In this document: positions 1 to 8,232 of the stretch, piece by piece
Layout: the number at the start of each line of letters is the position of its first letter
Position numbering within the stretch: position 1 is the first letter of the stretch
Translations under genes and position numbers: made by a program
Notes under the pieces: model-generated
Told to the model about the DNA's origin: nothing
The model's database searches: none
Seen by the model: only the letters and a program-made list of their open reading frames with translations
DNA from: Pseudomonas antarctica
GTDB lineage: Bacteria; Pseudomonadota; Gammaproteobacteria; Pseudomonadales; Pseudomonadaceae
Assembly: GCF_900624995.1 (NCBI RefSeq)
Contig: NZ_UYXQ01000003.1
Span: 172,962-236,961, forward strand
Direction: 5' to 3'
Length of the DNA stretch: 64,000 nucleotides

Positions 1-872
1 AAGCCTTTCGCGACAGCACCGCCGACATCACCAAGCTGGAAAAAGACACCAGCAAGCGCGTGATGCAGTTCATGCGCGACGGTCGCCCGCAACAGTTGGA
101 ATGTACGTTGAACTGGCTTACGAGCTGGGCCAAGGCGGATGCGTTGATGTCCAAGGACTTCAACCACACCGGTAAGTCCATGCGCAAGTGGGCGCTGGGC
201 AGCATGGCGTCGGCCTATGTACGCCTGAAGTTCTCCGACTCGCACCCGCTGGCCAACCACCAGCAGGAATCGCAGCTGATCGAAGCCTGGTTCAGCAAAA
301 TGGCCGATCAGGTCGTCAGCGATTGGGACAACCTGCCGCTGGAAAAAACCAACAACCACTCCTACTGGGCCGCGTGGTCGGTGATGGCGACGTCCGTCGC
401 CGTCAACCGTCGCGACCTGTTTGATTGGGCGGTGAAGGAATACAAGGTCGGCGCCAACCAGGTCGATGACCAGGGCTTTTTGCCGAATGAATTGAAGCGT
501 CAGCAACGGGCTTTGTCGTACCACAACTACGCACTCCCGCCGCTGTCGATGATCGCCAGTTTTGCCTTGGTCAACGGCGTGGACTTGCGCCAGGAAAACA
601 ACGGCGCGTTGAAACGCCTGGGCGACAAAGTGCTGGCCGGGGTGAAAGACCCGGAGATCTTCGCGCAGAAGAACGGCAAAGAGCAGGACATGAAGGACCT
701 CAAGGAGGACATGAAATTTGCCTGGCTTGAGCCCTTCTGCACCCTCTACACCTGCGCCCCGGATGTGCTCGAGCGCAAGCACGGGATGCAGCCGTTCAAG
801 ACCTTCCGGCTCGGCGGTGACCTGACCAAGGTCTACGACCCGACGCATGAAAAAGGCAACAAAGGTTCCTGA
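1..872 (+). CDS. algL: Alginate lyase AlgL (5' end outside window)
   Basis: Periplasmic poly-mannuronate lyase of the alginate biosynthesis complex. It beta-eliminates polymer that escapes into the periplasm. The reading frame is open from base 3, upstream of the first internal ATG at 60, so the gene enters from the left. The visible part holds the family motif NNHSYW (near 351-368), whose Asn and His are catalytic in known AlgL proteins, and a downstream Tyr-rich stretch (SYHNYAL, near 517-537). The order algL-algI-algJ-algF-algA that follows is the conserved end of the Pseudomonas alginate operon. A 227-bp gap with a REP pair separates it from algI, wider than the usual spacing in this operon. 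Confidence 0.95.
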   Translation, partial: AFRDSTADITKLEKDTSKRVMQFMRDGRPQQLECTLNWLTSWAKADALMSKDFNHTGKSMRKWALGSMASAYVRLKFSDSHPLANHQQESQLIEAWFSKMADQVVSDWDNLPLEKTNNHSYWAAWSVMATSVAVNRRDLFDWAVKEYKVGANQVDDQGFLPNELKRQQRALSYHNYALPPLSMIASFALVNGVDLRQENNGALKRLGDKVLAGVKDPEIFAQKNGKEQDMKDLKEDMKFAWLEPFCTLYTCAPDVLERKHGMQPFKTFRLGGDLTKVYDPTHEKGNKGS

Positions 873-900
873 AAAAACAACTGACGAAACTGGGTCCCAG

Positions 901-989
901 TGTGGGAGCGGGCTTGCTCGCGAAGGCGGAGTGTCAGTCAACACATCCGTTACAGAACCACCGCTTTCGCGAGCAAGCCCGCTCCCACA
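901..989. repeat. REP pair (inverted doublet) between algL and algI
   Basis: GTGGGAGCGGGCTTGCTCGC is followed by about 30 bp of spacer and then its inverted partner GCGAGCAAGCCCGCTCCCAC. This is the typical Pseudomonas REP doublet, able to form a long hairpin in mRNA. It lies inside the alginate operon, so it could modulate relative algL and algI message levels; that effect is an inference. Confidence 0.9.
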
Positions 990-1099
990 GTTTGAGCCGG
1001 TTTCGTCAGTAGGAATGTAGTACCGCCCTCCCGCGAAATCGTGGGGGGTTTGGGGGGGCCGTTGGCCCTTGACTGTCTGTTAAACATGGAGAGATCGGG

Positions 1100-2632
1100 A
1101 TGGTTTTCTCGTCCAATGTGTTCCTGTTTCTGTTCTTGCCGATCTTCCTCGGCTTGTACTACTTGAGCGGGCAACGCTATCGCAACCTGCTGCTGCTGAT
1201 TGCCAGCTATGTGTTCTACGCCTGGTGGCGAGTGGACTTCCTGGCGCTGTTCGCCGCCGTCACGCTGTGGAATTACTGGATCGGCCTCAAGGTCGGTGCG
1301 GCCGGCGTGCGCACCAAGCCGGCTCAACGCTGGCTACTGTTGGGCGTGGCGGTCGACCTGTGCATTCTCGGCTACTTCAAATACGCCAACTTCGGTGTCG
1401 ACAGCATCAACGTGATGATGAAGTCCGCGGGCCTGGAGCCGTTCATTCTCACCCACGTGCTGTTGCCGATCGGGATCTCGTTCTACATCTTCGAGTCCAT
1501 CAGCTACATCATCGACGTGTACCGCGGCGACACCCCGGCGACCCGCAACCTCATCGACTTTGCGGCGTTCGTGGCGATCTTCCCGCACTTGATTGCCGGC
1601 CCCGTGTTGCGCTTTCGCGACCTGGCCGACCAGTTCAACAACCGCACACACACCCTCGACAAGTTCTCCGAGGGCTGCACGCGGTTCATGCAGGGTTTCA
1701 TCAAGAAAGTCTTCATCGCCGACACCCTGGCGGTGGTGGCCGACCATTGCTTCGCCCTGCAAAACCCCACCACCGGCGACGCCTGGCTCGGCGCGCTGGC
1801 CTACACCGCACAGCTGTACTTCGACTTCTCCGGCTACAGCGACATGGCCATTGGTTTGGGCTTGATGATGGGTTTCCGCTTTATGGAAAACTTCAAACAG
1901 CCGTACATCAGCCAGTCGATCACCGAGTTCTGGCGCCGCTGGCACATCAGCCTGTCGACCTGGCTGCGCGATTACCTGTACATCACCCTGGGCGGCAACC
2001 GTAAAGGCACGCTGACCACCTACCGCAACCTGTTCCTGACCATGCTGCTCGGTGGCCTGTGGCACGGTGCGAACATCACCTACATCGTGTGGGGCGCCTG
2101 GCACGGTATGTGGTTGGCGATTGAAAAAGCCATCGGGCTCAACACCGCGCCGCGCAGCTTTAACGTGGTGCGCTGGGCCTTCACCTTCCTGCTGGTGGTG
2201 ATGGGCTGGGTGATCTTCCGCTCGGAGAACCTGCACGTCGCCGGCCGTATGTACGGCGCGATGTTCAGCTTTGGCGAGTGGTCACTGTCGGAACTCAACC
2301 GCGCCAACCTCAACGGCCTGCAAGTGGCAACCCTGGTGGTGGCCTACGCAACGCTGGCGTTCTTTGGCCTGCGCGATTTCTACACCAACCGCCCTGCCGA
2401 GAAAGCCAAGCCAGCCGACCCGAGCCTGATCAAGGCCGTGCCGGGTGACAACCCGAGCAGCATCCACCAGCCAGGTTTCACCGTCGGCCAGGACGCCGCC
2501 GTGCAACCGGCCTACTGGACCGATGACTGGCCACGCTACGCCATGCGCGCTGCGGTGCTGCTGCTGTTTGTGGCATCGATCCTGAAACTGTCGGCGCAGA
2601 GTTTCTCGCCGTTCCTTTACTTCCAATTCTGA
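1100..2632 (+). CDS. algI: Alginate O-acetyltransferase AlgI (MBOAT)
   Basis: Integral inner-membrane acyltransferase of the MBOAT family. It passes acetyl groups across the membrane for O-acetylation of mannuronate residues by AlgJ and AlgX. The 510-residue protein is close to the roughly 520 usual for AlgI. It begins with a hydrophobic segment (VFLFLFLPIFLGL) and carries several further membrane segments. The MBOAT signature GGLWHGAN puts the conserved His at residue 322, the catalytic position reported for P. aeruginosa AlgI. The ATG at 1100 follows GGAGAG. algJ starts 11 bp after its stop, consistent with co-transcription. Confidence 0.97.
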   Translation: MVFSSNVFLFLFLPIFLGLYYLSGQRYRNLLLLIASYVFYAWWRVDFLALFAAVTLWNYWIGLKVGAAGVRTKPAQRWLLLGVAVDLCILGYFKYANFGVDSINVMMKSAGLEPFILTHVLLPIGISFYIFESISYIIDVYRGDTPATRNLIDFAAFVAIFPHLIAGPVLRFRDLADQFNNRTHTLDKFSEGCTRFMQGFIKKVFIADTLAVVADHCFALQNPTTGDAWLGALAYTAQLYFDFSGYSDMAIGLGLMMGFRFMENFKQPYISQSITEFWRRWHISLSTWLRDYLYITLGGNRKGTLTTYRNLFLTMLLGGLWHGANITYIVWGAWHGMWLAIEKAIGLNTAPRSFNVVRWAFTFLLVVMGWVIFRSENLHVAGRMYGAMFSFGEWSLSELNRANLNGLQVATLVVAYATLAFFGLRDFYTNRPAEKAKPADPSLIKAVPGDNPSSIHQPGFTVGQDAAVQPAYWTDDWPRYAMRAAVLLLFVASILKLSAQSFSPFLYFQF

Positions 2633-2643
2633 GGGAGCCGACC

Positions 2644-3828
2644 ATGACCCGTTCATTCCGCGTCCTCTATATCGCGCTGTTCCTGCTAGTGCTGCTGGCC
2701 CTGGGCGCCTGGTCGATGCGCAGCTTCTTCGGCTTCAGCACCAACGCCGACGCGACCGTGCTCAACGGCCGCTGGACCAAGGCCGTCGAGACGCACTACG
2801 ACGACCAGTTTCCGATCAAGCGTATCGGCACCAACCTGTGGGCTGCGCTGGACTACAAGCTGTTCAACGAAGGCCGTCCTGGCGTGGTGCTGGGCCGCGA
2901 TCACTGGCTGTACAGCGACGAGGAGTTCAACCCCACCGTCAATGAAGACCAGAACCTTGAGGGTAATTACGCGCTGGTCGAAGGCGTACGCCAGAAACTC
3001 AAAGCCCAAGGTATTCAGTTGGTCATGGCGATTGTGCCGGCCAAGGTGCGCTTGTACCCCGAACACCTGGGTGAAGTGAAACCGGCGAGCATCCACGCCA
3101 ACCTGTACCAGGACTTCCACGCCCGTGTCGCCGCCGACAAGATCATCGCCCCGGACCTGCTTGGGCCCCTGCAACAGGCCAAGCTGGGCGGCCAGCAAGT
3201 GTTTCTGCGCACCGACACTCACTGGACGCCGGACGGCGCCGAAATTGCTGCCAAGCAATTGGCCAAGGTGATTAGCGAAAAGACCCCACTCAGCGGCGAG
3301 CCACAGCGCTTTGTGACCGAGGCCGAAAAGACCGAACCGCACAAAGGCGACCTGCGTCTATTCCTGCCGCTGGACCCGCTGTTTGAAAACCTGATGCCGC
3401 CCAAAGAGCCGCTGCAAAAACGCGTGACGCATTTGGTTGAAAACAAAGGCGACGACGCGCTGTTCAGCGACAGCGAAACCCCAGTGGCACTGGTCGGCAC
3501 CAGCTACAGCGCCAACCCCAACTGGAACTTCGTCGGCGCGCTCAAGCAAGCCTTGCACAGCGACGTCATCAACTACTCAGAAGACGGCCACGGCCCGATT
3601 CTGCCAATGCTCAGCTACCTGAAAAGCGACGACTTCAAGAACAGCCCGCCACAGGTGCTGATCTGGGAGTTTCCTGAACGTTATCTGCCCGTCAATAACG
3701 AAATCGGTGACGCCGACCCACAGTGGGTTGCGCAGCTTAAACAAGCCGGTTCGCGCCAACAGAACATGGCACTGAATACACCCGCTAAACACCAAAAATC
3801 CGAGACGCCCGACCGGGCGCAAAACTGA
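2644..3828 (+). CDS. algJ: Alginate O-acetyltransferase AlgJ
   Basis: Periplasmic, membrane-anchored SGNH-hydrolase-like acetyltransferase that works with AlgI, AlgF and AlgX on nascent alginate. Residues 8-24 form an uncleaved signal anchor. The DxH catalytic pair is at residues 191-193 (sequence RTDTHW), and the nucleophile Ser lies in GTSYS near residues 285-289, matching the AlgJ/AlgX family arrangement. The length of 394 residues is normal for the family. The Shine-Dalgarno GAGGGAG lies just before the ATG. It sits between algI and algF, and no defects are seen. Confidence 0.97.
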   Translation: MTRSFRVLYIALFLLVLLALGAWSMRSFFGFSTNADATVLNGRWTKAVETHYDDQFPIKRIGTNLWAALDYKLFNEGRPGVVLGRDHWLYSDEEFNPTVNEDQNLEGNYALVEGVRQKLKAQGIQLVMAIVPAKVRLYPEHLGEVKPASIHANLYQDFHARVAADKIIAPDLLGPLQQAKLGGQQVFLRTDTHWTPDGAEIAAKQLAKVISEKTPLSGEPQRFVTEAEKTEPHKGDLRLFLPLDPLFENLMPPKEPLQKRVTHLVENKGDDALFSDSETPVALVGTSYSANPNWNFVGALKQALHSDVINYSEDGHGPILPMLSYLKSDDFKNSPPQVLIWEFPERYLPVNNEIGDADPQWVAQLKQAGSRQQNMALNTPAKHQKSETPDRAQN

Positions 3829-3844
3829 AAGAGAGGTAACTCAC

Positions 3845-4501
3845 ATGACTTTCACTACAACTCCTCGTCGTCTCGCCAAGACTCTGGCCCTGGCTGCCGG
3901 CATGAGCATCGTATCGATGTCCGCCTTCGCCGGGGGTGATGCCGCGCTCTACGGCCCAACCGCGCCAAAAGGCTCGAGCTTCGTACGCGTCTACAACGCG
4001 TCAAACCAAGAAGTGAGCGCCACCGTCGGCGCGACCAACCTGAGCGACGTTGCGCCGCTGGCCAGCAGTGACTTCAGCTTTATGCCCGGCGGCGACTACA
4101 GCGCCAAGGTCGGCAGCCAGACCGTGCCGGTCAAACTCGCCGCCGACCACTATTACACCCTGGTCAACAGCGGCAGCGGCCAGCCACAACTGATCGAAGA
4201 ACCGCCGTTCAAGAACAAGCAGAAATCCCTGGTACGCGTGCAGAACCTCAGCGACAAGGCCCTGACCCTTAAAACCGCCGACGGCAAGACCGACGTGGTC
4301 AAGTCGGTGGCTGCCAAAGGCCGTGGCGAGCGCGAAATCAACCCGGTGAAGGTGAGCCTGGCGTTGTATGACGGTGACAAGAAAGTCGGCGATGTGAAGC
4401 CGGTTGCGTTGGAACGTGGTGAAGCGGCGGTGCTGTATGTGACCGGTTCTGGTTCGAGCATTTCGCCAGTCTGGGTCAAGCGCCCAGTGTCGACCCGCTG
4501 A
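3845..4501 (+). CDS. algF: Alginate O-acetylation protein AlgF
   Basis: Periplasmic accessory protein required for alginate O-acetylation; its exact chemistry is not established. The 218-residue product has a clear signal peptide ending at SAFA (about residue 29) and then beta-rich sequence. A Shine-Dalgarno GAGAGG is 8-13 bp upstream of the ATG. It begins 16 bp after algJ and is followed by a single REP-type hairpin before algA. Recognition rests on size, signal peptide, sequence feel and operon position. Confidence 0.95.
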   Translation: MTFTTTPRRLAKTLALAAGMSIVSMSAFAGGDAALYGPTAPKGSSFVRVYNASNQEVSATVGATNLSDVAPLASSDFSFMPGGDYSAKVGSQTVPVKLAADHYYTLVNSGSGQPQLIEEPPFKNKQKSLVRVQNLSDKALTLKTADGKTDVVKSVAAKGRGEREINPVKVSLALYDGDKKVGDVKPVALERGEAAVLYVTGSGSSISPVWVKRPVSTR

Positions 4502-4525
4502 TTAGCTTTTGAAATTGACGCTCCC

Positions 4526-4558
4526 CCTGTAGGAGTCGGGCTTGCCCGCTCCCACAGG
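4526..4558. repeat. Single REP hairpin between algF and algA
   Basis: Palindrome CCTGTAGGAGTCGGG / CCCGCTCCCACAGG around a short loop. It is a lone REP unit inside the operon, 25 bp after the algF stop, and there is no T-run, so it is not a classic terminator. It may stabilise the upstream mRNA or set the algF:algA ratio; that role is an inference. Confidence 0.85.
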
Positions 4559-4591
4559 CTCTGACCCAAATCGATTCAAGGAGAAACATTC

Positions 4592-6043
4592 ATGATCCCA
4601 GTAATCCTTTCCGGTGGTAGCGGCTCACGTCTTTGGCCGCTTTCCCGTAAACAGTTCCCGAAGCAATTCCTGGCCCTGACCGGTGAGCACACGCTGTTCC
4701 AGCAAACCCTGGAACGCCTGGTGTTCGAAGGCATGGACTCCCCTATCGTGGTCTGCAACAAAGACCACCGTTTCATCGTCAATGAGCAACTGAGCACACG
4801 TAAGCTTGAGTGCCAGCGCATCCTGATGGAACCGTTCGGGCGCAACACCGCACCGGCCGTGGCCCTGACGGCGATGATGCTGGTCAACGAAGGCCGCGAC
4901 GAACTGATGCTGGTGCTGCCGGCCGACCACGTGCTCGACGACCAGAAAGCCCTGCAACGCGCCCTGGCCCTGGCCACCGTGGCGGCCGAGCGTGGCGAGA
5001 TGGTGCTGTTCGGCGTGCCAGCGACCCGTCCGGAAACCGGTTATGGCTACATCAAGTCCGCCAACGATTCGCTGCTCCCCGAAGGCGTGAGCCGCGTACA
5101 GCAGTTCGTGGAAAAGCCCGATGAAAAACGCGCTGTCGAGTTCGTCAAAAGCGGCGGTTACTTCTGGAACAGCGGCATGTTCCTGTTCCGTGCCAGCCGC
5201 TTCCTCGAAGAGCTGAAAAAGCACGATCCGGACATCTACGACACCTGCCTGCTGACCCTGGAACGCAGCGAGCAGACCGCCGACACCGTGACCTTCGACG
5301 AAGCTACTTTCGCCTGCTGCCCAGACAACTCCATCGACTACGCCGTGATGGAAAAAACCCAGCGCGCCTGCGTGGTGCCGCTGAGTGCCGGCTGGAGCGA
5401 CGTGGGTTGCTGGGCCTCGCTGTGGGCGGTCAACGACAAAGACGCCAACGGCAACGTCAGCAAAGGCGACGTGGTGATCCAGGACAGCCGCAACTGCATG
5501 ATCCACGGCAACGGCAAGCTGGTCTCGGTGATCGGCCTGGACAACATCGTGGTGGTGGAAACCAAGGACGCGATGATGATTGCCCACAAGGACAAGGTCC
5601 AAGGCGTCAAGCAGATGGTCAGCACCCTCAACGACCAGGGCCGCAGCGAAACCCAGAACCACTGCGAAGTCTATCGCCCATGGGGTTCCTACGACTCGGT
5701 GGACATGGGCGGGCGGTTCCAGGTCAAGCACATCTCGGTAAAACCGGGCGCGTGCCTGTCACTGCAAATGCACCACCACCGCGCCGAACACTGGATCGTG
5801 GTCAGCGGCACCGCCGAAGTCACCTGTGACGAGAACGTGTTCCTGCTCTGCGAGAACCAGTCCACCTACATCCCGATCGCCTCGGTGCACCGCCTGCGCA
5901 ACCCGGGCAAGATCCCGTTGGAGATCATCGAAGTGCAATCGGGCAGCTACTTGGGCGAAGACGATATCGAGCGTTTCGAAGATATCTACGGGCGCTCCAC
6001 GCCGATTGAACGTGGCGTGTCGGTGAAAACTATCGCGCAGTAA
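4592..6043 (+). CDS. algA: Bifunctional PMI / GDP-mannose pyrophosphorylase AlgA
   Basis: Cytosolic enzyme that catalyses two steps toward GDP-mannose, the alginate precursor: fructose-6-P/mannose-6-P isomerisation and mannose-1-P guanylylation. The N-terminal nucleotidyltransferase domain shows the signature SGGSGSRLWPLSR (near residues 6-18) and FVEKP further on. The C-terminal type-II phosphomannose isomerase cupin shows QMHHHRAEHWIVVSG (near residues 391-405). The length of 483 residues is typical. The ATG at 4592 follows AAGGAG. It is the last alginate gene, with a strong terminator 17 bp after its stop. Confidence 0.97.
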   Translation: MIPVILSGGSGSRLWPLSRKQFPKQFLALTGEHTLFQQTLERLVFEGMDSPIVVCNKDHRFIVNEQLSTRKLECQRILMEPFGRNTAPAVALTAMMLVNEGRDELMLVLPADHVLDDQKALQRALALATVAAERGEMVLFGVPATRPETGYGYIKSANDSLLPEGVSRVQQFVEKPDEKRAVEFVKSGGYFWNSGMFLFRASRFLEELKKHDPDIYDTCLLTLERSEQTADTVTFDEATFACCPDNSIDYAVMEKTQRACVVPLSAGWSDVGCWASLWAVNDKDANGNVSKGDVVIQDSRNCMIHGNGKLVSVIGLDNIVVVETKDAMMIAHKDKVQGVKQMVSTLNDQGRSETQNHCEVYRPWGSYDSVDMGGRFQVKHISVKPGACLSLQMHHHRAEHWIVVSGTAEVTCDENVFLLCENQSTYIPIASVHRLRNPGKIPLEIIEVQSGSYLGEDDIERFEDIYGRSTPIERGVSVKTIAQ

Positions 6044-6059
6044 AACAGTCGTAAAAGAA

Positions 6060-6116
6060 GCCCTCACCCAGCCCATTGCGTCCCCTATCCGCAGTGGGCT
6101 GGGTGGGGGCTTTTTG
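6060..6116 (+). terminator. Rho-independent terminator of the alginate operon
   Basis: A near-perfect 16-bp stem (GCCCTCACCCAGCCCA with TGGGCTGGGTGGGGGC) is closed by a 19-nt loop and followed by TTTTT. It lies directly after algA and ends the operon. Confidence 0.93.
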
Positions 6117-6166
6117 TGTGGGCGTTGTGGTGACTGCGATGGCGTCCGAAAGCACAACCGCCAGCA

Positions 6167-6195
6167 TTGACCCCTGCCCCCTTCCTGCCTATCCT
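6167..6195 (+). promoter_or_regulatory. Sigma70-like promoter for the DUF3077-like gene
   Basis: TTGACC (6167-6172), a 17-bp spacer and TATCCT (6190-6195). The predicted start near 6202 would give a 5' leader of about 195 nt ahead of the ATG at 6396, and that leader is highly structured. Confidence 0.5.
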
Positions 6196-6224
6196 CGCGC
6201 CTGTCACGACTCATTCGTGATGAG

Positions 6225-6392
6225 GTTTGACGGCCTCCGATACTCATAGGACCAAGCACAGCGTTATGGCGACTGTGCGTGGGGCGCTTTCGAGCGCGCC
6301 GGGTTCCTATGACCGGTCCGTCAACCTGCGCACAGTTGCCACCCATTCGTTTGACGGCGAAGCGTGGCAACTCCGATTTTCATAGGAGTTTT
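6225..6392 (+). promoter_or_regulatory. Structured 5' leader with direct and inverted copies of one motif
   Basis: A bipartite motif, TTGACGG plus TCATAGGA, occurs at 6227-6233/6244-6251 and again at 6351-6357/6380-6387. The second copy contains the ribosome binding site of the next gene. Between them lies one inverted copy (TCCTATGA 6305-6312, CCGTCAA 6318-6324) that can pair with either flank but not with both. Further helices are possible: ACTGTGCG 6272-6279 with CGCACAGT 6329-6336, and GTTGCCAC 6335-6342 with GTGGCAAC 6364-6371. This looks like a translational switch. No known riboswitch class was recognised. Confidence 0.55.
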
Positions 6393-6395
6393 ACC

Positions 6396-6671
6396 ATGTC
6401 CAAACAAACCACCCGCCCCACCACCTTCGGCCCCAGCGACCGCAGTGAAGCCCCCCTTTTTTGCGTACAACCCGGCATTCCCATCGAACATGCACTGGAA
6501 CATGCCAGTTATGTTTTGGGCACCGCGCGCGTGCTCACCCTGGCGGCTCAAGACTTATGCACCGAACACCAGAGCTACCTGAATTGGGCCAGCCTGCAAT
6601 TGGCTGAAACAGGACTGGCTTTGGTTGAGGCCTCCATCGAGGGCTTGCAGGCAGACTCTTCTACTCAGTAA
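6396..6671 (+). CDS. Small DUF3077-like protein of unknown function
   Basis: A 91-residue cytosolic protein with no signal peptide or membrane segment. The segment LFCVQPGIPIEHALEHASYVLG resembles the conserved part of small Pseudomonas proteins annotated DUF3077 (or the related DUF6124), whose function is unknown. The ATG at 6396 was chosen because AGGAG (6384-6388) is correctly spaced and because the longer frame from 6279 would run through the structured leader. It stands alone, between the alginate terminator and a REP pair. Its leader suggests post-transcriptional control. The family assignment is from memory and moderate. Confidence 0.8.
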   Translation: MSKQTTRPTTFGPSDRSEAPLFCVQPGIPIEHALEHASYVLGTARVLTLAAQDLCTEHQSYLNWASLQLAETGLALVEASIEGLQADSSTQ

Positions 6672-6677
6672 GTAAGT

Positions 6678-6764
6678 CTTCGCAGGCAAGCCTGCTCCCA
6701 CAGGGGAATGCATTCCAAGGGTGTACCCGGTCCAACTGTGGGAGCGGGCTTGCTCGCGAAGGCG
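6678..6764. repeat. REP pair
   Basis: CTTCGCAGGCAAGCCTGCTCCCACAG faces CTGTGGGAGCGGGCTTGCTCGC across about 32 bp. It is a Pseudomonas REP doublet in the gap after the DUF3077-like gene, with the two arms of slightly different subtype. Confidence 0.88.
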
Positions 6765-6849
6765 TCCGCCGGGCCAACACACCTCTCACGCTACCCAATC
6801 CCACCTACGCTTAAGTTAGGATGCTCGTTCCCTATTCGAGGTGGTCTCC

Positions 6850-7314
6850 ATGTTCTTCGGCGTTCTCCTGATCATCACCTGGCTGATCCTGCTGCTGCGC
6901 TACCCCGCCAAGGCCTTGCCGGTATCGCTGGCCGCCGCCGTCGGCCTGGGTTTTGTGGCGATCTGGGTAGTGTGGCTGGACAGCCGCGAAGCCTCACAAC
7001 TGTCGCGTCTGGAACTGCGCATAACCTATGCACCGCAGGAATGCCCGGCCGACCGCCCCTTGAAACTGGTGCTGATCAACGGCAACGACGTGCCTCTGAC
7101 CGAGCTGCGCTGGCGGCTCGCCGCGTATGCGCCGGGCGACACCGTGAACCTGGCCGACAACGTCTATGCGGCCCCACGTTATCGCGGCCCCGGCGAACTG
7201 CAGGCCGGCGCTACCTGGGAAGATTGCCTGCCCACCCCGCCCCTGCGCCCCGGCTACCGCCCGCAAACCCTGGAATTTCGCGCCGAGCACCTGCAAAGCA
7301 GCTTCTCGGACTGA
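6850..7314 (+). CDS. Conserved membrane-anchored protein, unknown function
   Basis: A 154-residue protein. The N-terminus has two hydrophobic segments (about residues 3-15 and 20-43), followed by a soluble domain of about 105 residues with two Cys (in PQECPADR and WEDCLP) that could form a disulfide outside the cytosol. The ATG at 6850 is preferred over the GTG at 6841 because GAGGTGG at 6839-6845 serves it as a ribosome binding site. The stop is 14 bp from the next ATG, so it may be co-transcribed with the dehydrogenase gene. I recall similar Pseudomonas proteins loosely labelled 'multidrug transporter', but nothing here supports transport. Confidence 0.75.
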   Translation: MFFGVLLIITWLILLLRYPAKALPVSLAAAVGLGFVAIWVVWLDSREASQLSRLELRITYAPQECPADRPLKLVLINGNDVPLTELRWRLAAYAPGDTVNLADNVYAAPRYRGPGELQAGATWEDCLPTPPLRPGYRPQTLEFRAEHLQSSFSD

Positions 7315-7328
7315 CAAAGGATTGATCC

Positions 7329-8141
7329 ATGCCCAACGTACTCATCACCGGTTGCTCCAGTGGCATTGGCCGCGCCCTGGCTGACGCGTTTAAATCTGCC
7401 GGCTTCGACGTCTGGGCCAGTGCCCGCCGCGAGTCAGATGTCGCCGCCCTTGCGGCAGCCGGCTTCAACACGGTGCAACTGGACGTCAACGACAGTGCGG
7501 CGCTGCAGCGCCTGGCCGAACAGCTCGGCGAACTGGACGTGTTGATCAACAATGCCGGCTACGGCGCCATGGGCCCGCTGCTCGACGGCGGCACCGAGGC
7601 AATGCAGCGCCAGTTCGAGACCAATGTGTTTTCCATCGTCGGCGTCACCCAGGCGCTGTTTGCGGCGCTGCGGCGCCGCAAAGGCCTGGTGGTGAATATC
7701 GGCAGCGTTTCCGGGGTGCTGGTCACGCCGTTTGCCGGGGCTTATTGCGCGTCGAAAGCGGCGGTGCACGCGTTGAGCGATGCCTTGCGCATGGAGCTGG
7801 CACCGTTTGGTGTGCGGGTATTGGAAGTACAGCCGGGGGCCATCGATACGCGCTTCGCGAAAAACGCCGGAGCCCAGGCTGAGCTGTTGATCAACGAAAA
7901 ATCGCCCTGGTGGCCGTTGCGCGAAGGCATTCGCGCGCGCTCCCAAGCCTCGCAGAACAACCCGACCTCAGCCGAGCAATTCGCGGCGCAGGTATTGAAG
8001 GCAGTGCAACAGCCAACGCCGCCAAGGCTGCTACGGGCGGGCAATGGCAGCCGGGCGTTGCCGTTGATGGCGGCCTTGTTGCCCAAGGCGTTGCTGGAGA
8101 AGGTGTTGAAGAAACGCTTTGGGCTGAGCGGTGTGTTGTAA
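7329..8141 (+). CDS. Short-chain dehydrogenase/reductase (SDR)
   Basis: NAD(P)-dependent oxidoreductase of the classical SDR family; substrate unknown. The 270-residue protein has the Rossmann motif TGCSSGIG (residues 7-14), NNAG (74-77), a catalytic Ser in the GSVSG segment (near 125-129) and YxxxK at Tyr139-Lys143 (sequence YCASK). The ATG at 7329 follows AAAGGA. It is probably co-transcribed with the small membrane protein upstream. The defence genes start about 90 bp downstream, and no terminator is visible in between. Confidence 0.92.
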   Translation: MPNVLITGCSSGIGRALADAFKSAGFDVWASARRESDVAALAAAGFNTVQLDVNDSAALQRLAEQLGELDVLINNAGYGAMGPLLDGGTEAMQRQFETNVFSIVGVTQALFAALRRRKGLVVNIGSVSGVLVTPFAGAYCASKAAVHALSDALRMELAPFGVRVLEVQPGAIDTRFAKNAGAQAELLINEKSPWWPLREGIRARSQASQNNPTSAEQFAAQVLKAVQQPTPPRLLRAGNGSRALPLMAALLPKALLEKVLKKRFGLSGVL

Positions 8142-8182
8142 GCAACCGTGAAGCCTACCTGCCAAAACACGAGATGAGTGCC

Positions 8183-8188
8183 ATAATC
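8183..8188 (+). promoter_or_regulatory. Possible -10 element (CATAAT) ahead of ptuA
   Basis: CATAAT in the 91-bp gap between the dehydrogenase and ptuA, about 45 bp before the ptuA ATG. No good -35 hexamer is seen at 16-18 bp, so this is a weak call. Confidence 0.25.
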
Positions 8189-8232
8189 GCCGCCTGCCTC
8201 TTGAAACTGACTGGCCCTACAAGGGTAATGCG

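Noticed and set aside
4625..5731. A 368-codon minus-strand frame opposite algA
   Set aside because: It is antisense to a gene with two clear enzyme domains, and its sequence is low-complexity His/Val/Ala.
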